Below are positions 25,398 to 34,074 of a stretch of 35,267 nt of DNA, piece after piece; position 1 is the first letter of the stretch; each line of letters starts with the position of its first letter. The notes beneath the pieces are model-generated. The model was not told the origin of the DNA, searched no databases, and was given only the letters and a program-made list of their open reading frames with translations. Origin of the DNA: Rhodospirillaceae bacterium. Lineage in GTDB: Bacteria > Pseudomonadota > Alphaproteobacteria > Rhodospirillales > Rhodospirillaceae. The stretch spans positions 1-35,267 of the forward strand of contig CANJSF010000033.1 in NCBI GenBank assembly GCA_947476925.1, read 5' to 3'. Position numbers and translations under genes: made by a program.

Positions 25398-26930
25398 TTA
25401 TTTTCTAAGCTTTGCGCGCTCAATTCTATAGTAACCAGCTTCGAACGGGATACTTTCAATTCTTTTGCGGTAAGCAACCGATTCAACCTGCGGGAAGAGA
25501 TTGATCGAAGGGGCCAAATCACGAAGGTCGGCTAGCAATTGCTGGAGGCTAGCAAGGCGTTTATCGCGATCAAGTTCCTGGGCTGCAGCATTGATACGGG
25601 GCATTAAGTCTGGCACACAGAAAAATGCTCCCGTTTTTGCGCATGACACCGTTTCAATGGCGCGGCCAGCATCGCGATAAGTCGACGTCCAACTAAACGG
25701 GATCATGTCGGCCCCGTTCCAATCTCCTGTATTCCACATTTTTAACCACTCTTGAGATGGCACGCTGCGCAAGGTCACTCGAACACCGATCGCCGCGAGA
25801 TCTTGAATAACGGCTTGATAAATGGCGGCCCACTCGGGGCCCTTGCCCTCGAGTCTAACCGTAAGTGTCAGGTCAAAGCCCTTATGATAGCCAGCCTCAG
25901 CCATCATCCGAAGGGCAAGGTCACGGTCAAATAAGTACGCGGAGATGCGGGGGTTGTAACCAAACATATCGGGCATTACGCCTTGGCCATTCGACTTGGT
26001 CACGTTTTGCATCAAAGTCGCCGCTATGCCATCTCTGTTTATCGCGTGATTCATGGCCTTACGAACGCGAACATCAGAAAGTGGCGATTTGGGATCTCTG
26101 TTTGGGAGGGCGATTCCTTCCACTGGGCTGCGCTCACGTGCCACGACAATAAAGCCCAGTTCGGTCAATACTTTCAGGTTGTCGAGTCCTGGATTGTAAG
26201 CAAAGTCGACCTGACCAGACGTGAGGGCTTGCTCTCGAGTTGTAGGATCAGGCAGGACCTGGAACCGAATCAAATCAACGTCAGTCGTCTTGCGCCAGGA
26301 GGTTGGGTTGCGTTTCAGGTCATAGCGCCCGCGCTTCATACCCCAGTCAACTAGCTGGTATGGGCCCGAGCCGATGGGTTCAAGCGCAAACCGATCCTGC
26401 CCCATTTCTTTCCAAGCATGCTCAGGGACCATGTAAACGTGGCTTAGCCGTCGATCAAAAATGGCATCAGGGCTGCGCGTGACGATATCTACGGTGTATG
26501 TGTCGACAACAGTCACATCGACAATGCCACGAACTTCGTTGGCAGAATAAAGTGACGCGAGCTCGGGCGACTTTAATGCGTTGACGGCGGACTCGACGGT
26601 GGATGCCGTGAAGGGCGCGCCATTGGCGAATTCAACACCCTGTCGCAGATAGAACCGCCAGCGTGTCGCAGATTGGGCTTCCCAGCTAGTGGCAAGACCC
26701 GGGGTTACGCTGCCGTCATCGGCGAGTGTGGTAAGTGCATCAAACATGTAGCCCCAAGGATGGACTCCGCCAGTCGCCATGGATGCATACGGATTTCCAA
26801 GGCCAGGCGGTCGACCAGAAGCCGCAATCGTAAGTGTCTCGCCGTTGGCGAAGCGGGTACCGCATATCCCAAACACAGCGAGTGTTCCGGTGGCGATCAT
26901 GAGACAGCGCGTCCAATTGGCGATGTTCAC
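25398..26930 (-). CDS. ABC transporter solute-binding protein, peptide/nickel family 5
   Basis: A 510-residue periplasmic solute-binding protein of the SBP_bac_5 family (oligopeptide, dipeptide, nickel, opine). I place the start at GTG 26930, with AAAGGA about 10 bases upstream and an immediate signal peptide (TRCLMIATGTLAVFG to FANGE); an upstream GTG at 26963 would add 11 residues before the signal. Signature segments are the DALTTLADDGSVTPGLATSW start, W.F.LR.GV.F..G.PFTA, PIGSGPY and the central VRKAMNHAINRD. No permease or ATPase genes lie in the window, so it is an orphan here, either served by a distant transporter or used as a sensor or scavenger. It follows the IclR regulator by 125 bases. 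Confidence 0.9.
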   Translation of the reverse strand: MNIANWTRCLMIATGTLAVFGICGTRFANGETLTIAASGRPPGLGNPYASMATGGVHPWGYMFDALTTLADDGSVTPGLATSWEAQSATRWRFYLRQGVEFANGAPFTASTVESAVNALKSPELASLYSANEVRGIVDVTVVDTYTVDIVTRSPDAIFDRRLSHVYMVPEHAWKEMGQDRFALEPIGSGPYQLVDWGMKRGRYDLKRNPTSWRKTTDVDLIRFQVLPDPTTREQALTSGQVDFAYNPGLDNLKVLTELGFIVVARERSPVEGIALPNRDPKSPLSDVRVRKAMNHAINRDGIAATLMQNVTKSNGQGVMPDMFGYNPRISAYLFDRDLALRMMAEAGYHKGFDLTLTVRLEGKGPEWAAIYQAVIQDLAAIGVRVTLRSVPSQEWLKMWNTGDWNGADMIPFSWTSTYRDAGRAIETVSCAKTGAFFCVPDLMPRINAAAQELDRDKRLASLQQLLADLRDLAPSINLFPQVESVAYRKRIESIPFEAGYYRIERAKLRK

Positions 26931-27055
26931 TGTGACAGTTTCCTTTGAGCCTTCTCCGCGCACATGTATTTGACTATTTACCTTTTTCTATCATGTCTAC
27001 ATGCGTCGAGGCCCTTGTTCGACAATCGACTGCAATCCATAGATTGGCATTCGCC

Positions 27056-27838
27056 TTAACTCAACGTTTGATCAAACTCAGTCGCGCGTTTGGCAATCTG
27101 GCCAGCTGTTCTCTTCAGCTTAGGAATGAAGCGCGCGATGGCTAGCTCGGTTGACAGCGCATTTGATATGTAACGCATAGATATTGAGAAGCGCGCTTGC
27201 CCAAGTGTTAAGACCGGAACGGCTAAGACGGCCCAGTTCACGCCTGCAACGCGTTGAATATCAAAGCCGCAATCAATGACCTCGTCGATCTTCGCATTTA
27301 GTCTTTTTGCGGTCATTCCTGCTCGCGTCATTAGCGCTGGGTCATCGGCAAGTGCGCATTTTAAGAGGTAATCGCGGGTCTCCGCATTTGTGAACGCCAA
27401 CAGCACATGGCCCGAGGCGCGCCCGACTAATGGAAATGTGACCTGCGGATCGAATGGTTTGGCAACGAATGGTGAAATTGCATCCGTGTTAGCCAAAATC
27501 GCTAAGCGAGAAGCGACGATACGCTCTATGCCAATTGGCCAGCCAATGTCGCGGCACAATGCATTCATTTCGGGAAGCGCATCTGTCGTGACCCAGCCAT
27601 CGGTGCGGGCGCCACGCGAAAGCTCGAACGCGCGCGTACTTATTCGCAATCCTCGCCCTGGTTTTGAGTGAAACACATAACCCAGTTCAATGAACGTCAC
27701 GATGTAACGATTGACCGCTGCTCGTGGCATCGCGGTCAGACGTGCCAGTTCCGAAATAGTCACGCCTCCGTACTGGTTGAGCACTCTCAAAACCGTAAGT
27801 GCGCGCTCGAGGCCCTCGATGGGCTTTATACTGGTCAT
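27056..27838 (-). CDS. IclR-family transcriptional regulator
   Basis: A 260-residue regulator. Residues about 8-60 form the winged helix-turn-helix (LERALTVLRVLNQYGGVTISELARLTAMPRAAVNRYI, given here by its ends), and residues about 80-250 form the effector-binding domain with SGHVLLAF and GFDIQRVAGVNWAVLAVPV. Relatives such as MhpR control aromatic catabolism by binding small acids; the effector here is unknown. It is divergent from the double nitrilase gene with a 182-base gap that contains a palindrome (27963-27995), and it sits upstream of the minus catabolic genes, so it may control both directions. No clear Shine-Dalgarno precedes its ATG. Confidence 0.9.
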   Translation of the reverse strand: MTSIKPIEGLERALTVLRVLNQYGGVTISELARLTAMPRAAVNRYIVTFIELGYVFHSKPGRGLRISTRAFELSRGARTDGWVTTDALPEMNALCRDIGWPIGIERIVASRLAILANTDAISPFVAKPFDPQVTFPLVGRASGHVLLAFTNAETRDYLLKCALADDPALMTRAGMTAKRLNAKIDEVIDCGFDIQRVAGVNWAVLAVPVLTLGQARFSISMRYISNALSTELAIARFIPKLKRTAGQIAKRATEFDQTLS

Positions 27839-27962
27839 GAGTTTCTGGGATCCGCCGCCATCGTGACGGGTTCATACGAGTAAGCTGATATTCTACATAT
27901 AATCGCTAGCCGATCAAATAACAGCAAGTCCTAGGCAATGGACTTCGATTTCCCTCATGCTG

Positions 27963-27995
27963 GATCATCACAATGGCCCTGTGAGCTCAATGATC
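27963..27995. promoter_or_regulatory. Nested palindrome, candidate IclR operator
   Basis: Inner arms TCACA (27968-27972) and TGTGA (27980-27984) are separated by 7 bases; outer arms GATCAT (27963-27968) and ATGATC (27990-27995) are also inverted. The site ends 26 bases before the nitrilase start, between divergent genes, one of which encodes a DNA-binding protein. This is a positional inference; no consensus for this regulator is known. Confidence 0.35.
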
Positions 27996-28020
27996 TCGAC
28001 GGGTGGCATCGGAGGCGAGA

Positions 28021-30099
28021 ATGTTGGTTATTTCACAAAAATCATGGTCAACCACGTCGTATGATAAGTTGAGTGCTGAAATCGTTTCTTTGGCCACAGC
28101 ATGGCGCCGCCGCAATCCACTCTTACAGACTGCGCCTTTAATTCTCCTACCCCTTGCGGAGCAAAATGAATTGCTTCCAGCACTGCCCGACCTTAACGCG
28201 GCAGTTGGTGCGATCGCCCAGAAGGCCTGTGCCTACGTAGCTGGCGCTGCGCGCGTGCGTGAGGAGGCCGGGGCAGGACACCGCGTCGTGGGATTTCTGT
28301 TCGATGTGGATGGGCAAACACTGCTCTCGATGCCGAAGATATCGCCCTCGCTTGTCGATGGGTTTGTTGATGGGGAAATGTCTGCGCTAGGAACGGCGGC
28401 GAGCTTTCCAGTAGCTCGAACATCAATAGGGCAGATTGGCGTGCTCGCTGGCGAAGATATACTTTTTCCTCATCTCGTCCGCAGCCTCGTTTGGTCTGGG
28501 GCCGAGATCATTCTTCACCCGACTAGTGAAACCAATGATCATCTTTTTGCTGCCCGCCGCAACGCTCGCGCCGCCCGTGCTTTTGAGAATACGATTTATG
28601 TTGCCACGGCTTCGGCTGCTTGCGGGTTAAACGGTGAACGCCGACCATCAACATCCGGGGTTGTCGATTGGATGGCGAAAGGCACCGAGGAGGAATGTGG
28701 CGAAGATGCAATTTTCCCAGATTTAGATATTGAAAAACTACGTCGGCGGCGGCATTCCATTTTTTCCGTACAGCCCTTGCACTTACGCGCCAACTTGTTC
28801 GCCGACGGCTACAAAAAGCTGGCGCATAAAAAACTTGCGGTTCTGTCGCAGCCAAAATCAACCGACACATGGATCAGAGAAGCAAAAAATCGCTTAGCGG
28901 CTGCTAGCGATGTCCCTCCGCCACCCCCCAGCGCCGTCGAGTCCTATGATGTGTTGCTAACGCAAAATATTAAGAAAATTATTCAGCGTGATAGTGACGT
29001 CGATGAGGTTCGCCGCGAGAACATCATCGAGGCCATGAAACTACCAGCTCGACTGGCTTCTAATCCCGCCGTGCGACTTGTTGTCTTCGGCGAGTTCTTT
29101 ATGACTGGGCAGGGCGGCCATGGCTATCGTTCACCCATCACGCTCCAGCGCTTAGCCGTGCGATATCCTGGCCCTGAACTCGAAATGCTGCAGGATTTTG
29201 CTTTGAAGCATAAAACCTATGTTGCGGGGTCCTCATTTGAGATTGATGACAAGCTGCCGGGGCACGTCTTCAATTCCGCTTTTATTCTCAATGACTCAGG
29301 TGACCTCATTCATCGCTACCGAAAAATTCAGTGCGCTGATGTTTGGGGATCGTTGCCCGACACCACACCCAGCAGCGTTTATGATCGATATCTTGATGCG
29401 TTCGGTTATGACTTTTTGTTCCCTGTTGCCAACACGCCACTTGGGCGTCTTGCCACAATGGTCTGCTTTGATCAGGCTCACCCTGAAGTAGCGAGGATGC
29501 TTACGAAATATGGCGCCGAGGTGATTATCCATCCATCATCTGAGGGGCATGGATCTGGCCGAGCTGGGTGGGATTTGGCTCGTCAAACCCGAGCATTTGA
29601 GAACACGGCCTACATTTTGTCTGCCATGCCCGGCGGTATTTACTTCAATCCCGCTGACGTTGGCGTGCCTTCAACGCAAATGCGCGGACATACAAAAATT
29701 GTGAACTTTGATGGTTCGATCCAAGGCGTGGCTGATGGATCTGGCCCGTGCATACTACAAGGCAACATCGACCTGAAATCTTTGCGCCGCGCCCGCGCGA
29801 ACCCCTTAACCAATCTGGCGATCTGGGATGACCCGGCGACATATGTCGATCAATACGCACAGAACGTTGGGCTTGCGAACAATCTTTGGGGCGCTAATCC
29901 GCTTGAAAACCCCTATGTCGGATTTGCGCCGCTGAAAAAGGTGCTGAGAAGCTACTACGAGCGAGGCATCTTTGTGCCGCCAGAAGGCCTTGCTCCTGAA
30001 TTATCAGCCAGCCGAAAACAAGAATTGCCCTCAGCTAAAAAGCTGCCAACGTCGTTGAGTGACCTGAAAAAGATGGATGGAGAGTTTATTCAGATCTGA
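28021..30099 (+). CDS. Double-domain nitrilase-superfamily hydrolase with inactive N-terminal domain
   Basis: A 692-residue cytosolic protein with two carbon-nitrogen hydrolase domains. The start is ATG 28021, with GGAGG at 28011-28015; a GTG at 28003 precedes that site and is less likely. The C-terminal domain (about 310-580) has the full Glu-Lys-Cys triad: E358 (VFGEFF), K435 (RYRKIQ) and C482 (TMVCFDQAHPE). The N-terminal domain (about 1-250) has E47/E50 and K106 candidates, but the nucleophile position is G144 in VLAGEDILFP, so it should be dead. Both domains keep R.FEN(T).Y, showing an internal duplication. The enzyme probably cleaves an amide or nitrile. It opens a plus unit with DUF1838 and TonB receptor genes. 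Confidence 0.88.
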   Translation: MLVISQKSWSTTSYDKLSAEIVSLATAWRRRNPLLQTAPLILLPLAEQNELLPALPDLNAAVGAIAQKACAYVAGAARVREEAGAGHRVVGFLFDVDGQTLLSMPKISPSLVDGFVDGEMSALGTAASFPVARTSIGQIGVLAGEDILFPHLVRSLVWSGAEIILHPTSETNDHLFAARRNARAARAFENTIYVATASAACGLNGERRPSTSGVVDWMAKGTEEECGEDAIFPDLDIEKLRRRRHSIFSVQPLHLRANLFADGYKKLAHKKLAVLSQPKSTDTWIREAKNRLAAASDVPPPPPSAVESYDVLLTQNIKKIIQRDSDVDEVRRENIIEAMKLPARLASNPAVRLVVFGEFFMTGQGGHGYRSPITLQRLAVRYPGPELEMLQDFALKHKTYVAGSSFEIDDKLPGHVFNSAFILNDSGDLIHRYRKIQCADVWGSLPDTTPSSVYDRYLDAFGYDFLFPVANTPLGRLATMVCFDQAHPEVARMLTKYGAEVIIHPSSEGHGSGRAGWDLARQTRAFENTAYILSAMPGGIYFNPADVGVPSTQMRGHTKIVNFDGSIQGVADGSGPCILQGNIDLKSLRRARANPLTNLAIWDDPATYVDQYAQNVGLANNLWGANPLENPYVGFAPLKKVLRSYYERGIFVPPEGLAPELSASRKQELPSAKKLPTSLSDLKKMDGEFIQI

Positions 30100-30125
30100 T
30101 TCAGGATTGTGAGAAAGGACCCGCC

Positions 30126-31034
30126 ATGAAGTTGCCCTTTGAGTTGTCACGTCGCGATGTCGGTGACGTTTTGATGGGAGCGGCCATTAGCGTAGGAGGC
30201 ATTCTTGCACCTCGCAATGCTGGTGCAGCCCAAGAGTCAGGCGTTGTTTCAAGAATGTCACGTGCGGAGCGCGTTCGAGCCTTCATGAAGGCGCAGGCGA
30301 GTCTGAATGAAGAGAAGGTGATTTGGCGGACACGTGGTGTGATCTCAGCCTACGTTCCGGGGGGCACGCCCGTGCCAATCCTGCGATTTAAGGGATGCGA
30401 GCAACAATGGGTCAAGCCGCTCTCGGATACAAAATTCATCCGTTATAATTCGCTGATCAATTTCTTATGTGACTATGAAACAGATGAGATTTTGACAGAG
30501 TTTAAAAACCCGCTCACGGGCAAGACGAATAAAGTGACGCACTATGTCAGCCGCATTCCCGAGGGCTCTGAAGTCTCTGAAGACGGCGTCTTCATTAATG
30601 TTGTTCGTCAAGCCTATCCAGAGTTCTATAAAGATTCGCAATTTGAGATGGATATCGCGGTGATCGAAGATGACATGTCGTTCCGCGGCGATATCAAATG
30701 GCCAATTGAGCTGCGTCAGCCCCCGTCGGGCTCTATGCAAACATTCTTTTCGCGTTTCTCAGAAGTGATGGACCGGAAAAAGTCCTGGGTTCCGTGCCAT
30801 TTTGCGGGGCACGTCCTTATGAACTGGTATCCATGGATGGAAATGGGTGATCAGCCCGGGCATATGTTATGGCACGCTACGGGTTACAAAGTTAAATCTT
30901 GGGATAGCCTTCCAAAGGATTACCTCGCGAAAGTAACCAAAGATTTTGCCGATATATTCGACAAGTCGCCCCAGTTTGACCCTGGCCCCTCGGCCATGGC
31001 CAAGCGACTGAAGGCTGCCGGGCGCCTGCCGTAA
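30126..31034 (+). CDS. DUF1838 family protein, Tat-type signal
   Basis: A 302-residue protein of the DUF1838 family (PF08894), function unknown. The N terminus has twin arginines (LSRRDVGDVLMGAA) and a signal ending near AGAAQ, so export in folded form is likely. The mature part shows the family's WRTRGVISAYVPG strand, RYNSLINFLCDYETDE, and the tryptophan-rich late segment FAGHVLMNWYPWMEMGDQPGHMLWHATG. AAAGGA lies upstream of the ATG, 26 bases after the nitrilase stop, so co-transcription is likely. Its place between a hydrolase and a TonB receptor suggests a periplasmic step or binding role for the same compound; this is inference. Confidence 0.82.
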   Translation: MKLPFELSRRDVGDVLMGAAISVGGILAPRNAGAAQESGVVSRMSRAERVRAFMKAQASLNEEKVIWRTRGVISAYVPGGTPVPILRFKGCEQQWVKPLSDTKFIRYNSLINFLCDYETDEILTEFKNPLTGKTNKVTHYVSRIPEGSEVSEDGVFINVVRQAYPEFYKDSQFEMDIAVIEDDMSFRGDIKWPIELRQPPSGSMQTFFSRFSEVMDRKKSWVPCHFAGHVLMNWYPWMEMGDQPGHMLWHATGYKVKSWDSLPKDYLAKVTKDFADIFDKSPQFDPGPSAMAKRLKAAGRLP

Positions 31035-31183
31035 ATGAAACTGGCTTTGTCGGGCTCACAGTGCGGCACCCCTTTGGTTTAATCGCCCAGAGATTATTTG
31101 TCCGGCTAAAGTTCCGACGACGCACATAAAAGCGTAACATAGACATTCATGGACCTTCAATTTGTGATCCGATGGGGAAACAT

Positions 31184-33631
31184 ATGAAACGCGGTGTCTT
31201 TGCGCTTGGACTATTGTCAGCCACGGCTTTGGGCGTTGAATCAGCCTACGCGCAAATCGAAGAAATTATTGTGACGGCGCGCAAACGTGCTGAGTCGTTA
31301 CAAGAAATTCCGCTCGCAATTACTGCGTTTACCGCAGCCGATATTGAGCGCGCTGGCATTGCCCGTATCGAAGACATCGCAAAGCTGACACCCAGCCTTG
31401 TTTTTGACCAAGGTTTCAGTGCGCAGGATACACGCCCAACTATTCGTGGGTTGCCCGCCACACGCGGACGCCCGCCAATTGGTGTCTTGATTGATGGTGT
31501 CGACGTCTCAACCGAGGCGGTGTCGACGGCCGGTGGCGGAACGCTGCTTAATCTTCGACTTCTTGATGTCGAGCGAATTGAAGTCGTGAAGGGGCCCCAA
31601 AGCGCCCTTTACGGCCGTGTCGCATTTGGCGGGGCAATTAATTATATTACAAAAACATCCGGCCCCGAGTTCGAAAGCAAAGTCAGTGGCACTGTTGCTT
31701 CTCATGGGACATACGAAATTGCTGGATCTGCCTCAGGCCCAGTCGCTGGCGAAAAGCTTGGGCTGCGTGGCTACGCGGCCTATTCACGCGCTGACGGCTA
31801 TTATGAAAACACAGTCTCGGGGAAGAATTTGGGTGGTTATGAAAGCGCCCAAGGCACGCTCACAGCTTTAGCAACACCGAGCGACGCTTTCCGCTTGGTT
31901 GCTTCGGTCAGTTACAGTGAGAACGACACTGAACAACAACCTTATTTGCAAATTTCTTCCGCTGATAATTCTTCGGTGACTGTGCCACTACCATCAAGCG
32001 TTGCCGGGCGGCGCATTGGGAATTTTACGATCCCAGCATCGATTAGAGGGCCAGCACCTGGCGAACTCAAACCTAATCGTACAGTGCAGGTGAGTTTAGA
32101 TCCGAGGACGCTGCGTGATTATCCTGGTGCCGCGCTTGATACCGTATTGGGTCGAGTTCATGCTGAATATGATGTTGGTGTGGCTACGATTGAGTCGACT
32201 ACCGCATACCTCCATGCAAAGTCGACGGTGTATCAAGACATCGATGGATATGGCGCTAAACCGGTTGCAGTCACGCTGCCTGCGCCGGGCGGCATCGGCG
32301 AGCCACTTCCATCCACCTTTGAATTTTTTACAGACGGCTGGACCCAACAGGTCAGCGAAGACTTCCGGATTTCCCATCTCGAAGGCGATGGCCTGCGTTG
32401 GATGGTGGGAGGATTATTCTGGCAGGAAAAAGCAACCCAGACGAATCGTAGCTTTGCAATTTTGCTGACCGCACCAGGTGCATCCGCCGGCCTCAACAAT
32501 GTGTTGGCCAATAATCCAGCAATTACTTCGACGGGCGAAAGCCGCAATACAGAGCACAAATCTTTGTATGGAATTTTGGAGTACGATGTCACATCGCAAT
32601 TCGCCGTTGGTGTTGAAGCGCGGCAATATTGGGAAGACTTCGTTTATGGTTTTCCGACCAGCCAAATTGGTACTGGAGTTGGTGCTACGCCGTTGCGGAC
32701 TACTCCAGGCGCGCCGGGCCCCAAAGGCTTGCCACTCTCAGAAGATTACTTCGCGCCCAAAGTTTTTGCTGAATTCAAAGCTAGCGATCAAGCGCTTCTT
32801 TACGCAAGTGTTGCGAAAGGCGTGAAGCCAGGGGGTATTTCGACCGTTGGCGTGTTCAATCGCTTGGCCGACAATATCTATTCTCCGGAAAAACTTTGGA
32901 ATTACGAGCTAGGTGCAAAGACAACGTGGCTTGACGGTAAAGCCATCCTTAATCCCGCCGCTTTTTATATGGACTACAAAGACAAGCAGGTCTCTACGCT
33001 TGTGGTCGATCCGACTGCGGCATCGGGCTTTCGTGGCGTTGTCTCAAACGCGGGAGGCGCACGTGTTTATGGCCTGGAACTCGACGCAACCTTTGCGGTG
33101 ACCGATCAGTTGCGGTTGAACGCCGCTTACACGCACCTTGATGCAAAGTACACTCAGTTTGATGTCTTCACACGCACTGCTTCAAGCATCGCCTATGCCG
33201 GCGAGTGTGAAATCGTCGAAGTGGGCACGGGCACCCAAAGTACACAATGTAAGCTGAACTTGGCAGGCAATAAGTTAGAGCGTGCACCGAAGCATGCCGC
33301 CAGTGGCTCTATCGCCTTCACCCAGCCACTTGAAAATGGAATGGAATTGATCGCTGAGGTCGCTGCCCAGTATCAAAGCAAACGGTACTTCGATGAATTC
33401 AATGGTCAATGGTTTGGTGGCTTTGCAAACGTCGACTTGCGCCTTACGCTTGAATCCAAGGCATGGTCGATTACCGGCTACGTAGACAACGTATTCGATG
33501 AAAGGACCATCAAAAGTGGTTTTGCCCAAGGGGATTTCTTCGCTTTCTTTACCTCTCCGGGTAGCCGCTCGAACGTGTTGCTATCCCCAGAGCCAGTCCG
33601 TGGTGGCGTGAGAGCATCTTATCGATTCTAG
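31184..33631 (+). CDS. TonB-dependent outer-membrane receptor
   Basis: An 815-residue outer-membrane transporter. I prefer ATG 31184, which has GGGGA 5 bases upstream and starts a standard signal peptide (MKRGVFALGLL to AYAQ); an ATG at 31172 adds four residues. A TonB-box-like IEEIIVTARKR follows at once. The plug domain (about 35-150) includes IPLAITAFTAADIERAGI, RGLPATRG and VEVVKGPQSALYGR-type VERIEVVKGPQSALYGR. The rest is a beta barrel ending in F (RASYRF), required for outer-membrane assembly. It resembles the FecA/CirA-like receptors of oligotrophic proteobacteria that import diverse organic compounds. Gap of 149 bases after DUF1838; a terminator-like hairpin follows. Confidence 0.93.
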   Translation: MKRGVFALGLLSATALGVESAYAQIEEIIVTARKRAESLQEIPLAITAFTAADIERAGIARIEDIAKLTPSLVFDQGFSAQDTRPTIRGLPATRGRPPIGVLIDGVDVSTEAVSTAGGGTLLNLRLLDVERIEVVKGPQSALYGRVAFGGAINYITKTSGPEFESKVSGTVASHGTYEIAGSASGPVAGEKLGLRGYAAYSRADGYYENTVSGKNLGGYESAQGTLTALATPSDAFRLVASVSYSENDTEQQPYLQISSADNSSVTVPLPSSVAGRRIGNFTIPASIRGPAPGELKPNRTVQVSLDPRTLRDYPGAALDTVLGRVHAEYDVGVATIESTTAYLHAKSTVYQDIDGYGAKPVAVTLPAPGGIGEPLPSTFEFFTDGWTQQVSEDFRISHLEGDGLRWMVGGLFWQEKATQTNRSFAILLTAPGASAGLNNVLANNPAITSTGESRNTEHKSLYGILEYDVTSQFAVGVEARQYWEDFVYGFPTSQIGTGVGATPLRTTPGAPGPKGLPLSEDYFAPKVFAEFKASDQALLYASVAKGVKPGGISTVGVFNRLADNIYSPEKLWNYELGAKTTWLDGKAILNPAAFYMDYKDKQVSTLVVDPTAASGFRGVVSNAGGARVYGLELDATFAVTDQLRLNAAYTHLDAKYTQFDVFTRTASSIAYAGECEIVEVGTGTQSTQCKLNLAGNKLERAPKHAASGSIAFTQPLENGMELIAEVAAQYQSKRYFDEFNGQWFGGFANVDLRLTLESKAWSITGYVDNVFDERTIKSGFAQGDFFAFFTSPGSRSNVLLSPEPVRGGVRASYRF

Positions 33632-33685
33632 TTTTCTGTCACGATGATTGCAGGAATGCGACTATTTCCTATCCTTCACATATAG

Positions 33686-33710
33686 CTCGTCGGCTCTGTG
33701 GGCTGGCGAG
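33686..33710 (+). terminator. Terminator-like hairpin after the TonB receptor
   Basis: The left arm CTCGTCGGCTC pairs with the sequence at 33700-33710 over 11 positions (8 Watson-Crick, 3 G-U) around a 3-base TGT loop. It lies 55 bases after the receptor stop. The following bases contain only a short broken T-run (GGTTTGTATT), so it may be a partial or Rho-assisted terminator. Confidence 0.45.
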
Positions 33711-34032
33711 AGATGGTTTGTATTGATGTTGCCTCGTCGCTGAGTAAGTCGATGCGTCAATGACTGAGCGCTTGATGCGTTTTCTCAAATGCTGCGCTTT
33801 AACTTGGGCTCGAACGCTAAGCCATCGCTTTGTTTTTCAATCATTCACGCAGGTGGCACACTGTGATTTCTCTGGCTTTGAAGGCGGTGGCTTTGGCCTT
33901 CTCGGGCAAGAATCGCTTTTTTGGAAAGTTCAGCTTCGGACTGCGGACGATATCTAACGTTCGCCCATAGATTTGAATAAAATCTATATTTTACAATGGC
34001 TTGACAGCAAGGCTTGACCGCGGTCCATTTGA

Positions 34033-34047
34033 GAACAAATATAGAAC
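34033..34047. promoter_or_regulatory. LexA (SOS) box, GAAC-N7-GAAC
   Basis: GAAC (34033-34036), seven bases, GAAC (34044-34047): the direct-repeat LexA site known for Alphaproteobacteria. It ends 27 bases before the imuA start, where it would block the promoter until DNA damage. A TTGACC at 34014 could be the -35 element, which would place the box over the -10 region. Confidence 0.75.
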
Positions 34048-34074
34048 ATTCAGGTTCCCTTTGGATGTATATAT

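Larger units (their letters stand above)
33632..34074. other. Intergenic region, 443 bases
   Basis: Holds a terminator-like hairpin after the TonB receptor and the LexA box before imuA. A 65-codon open frame at 33760-33957 lacks a ribosome site and any recognisable motif, so I do not call it a gene. The stretch 33969-33993 is AT-rich, with two TTGAC motifs just after it (34001 and 34014) that may belong to the imuA promoter. Confidence 0.5.

Noticed and set aside
26927-26935. TCACTGTGA palindrome as an operator
   Set aside because: It overlaps the start codon of the solute-binding protein and is only 9 bases long; chance is a sufficient explanation.
27968-27984. CRP binding site
   Set aside because: The half-sites are in the reverse order (TCACA then TGTGA) with a 7-base gap, unlike TGTGA-N6-TCACA.
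33760-33957. Small gene of 65 codons before imuA
   Set aside because: No Shine-Dalgarno, no motif and no neighbour coupling; most likely chance.
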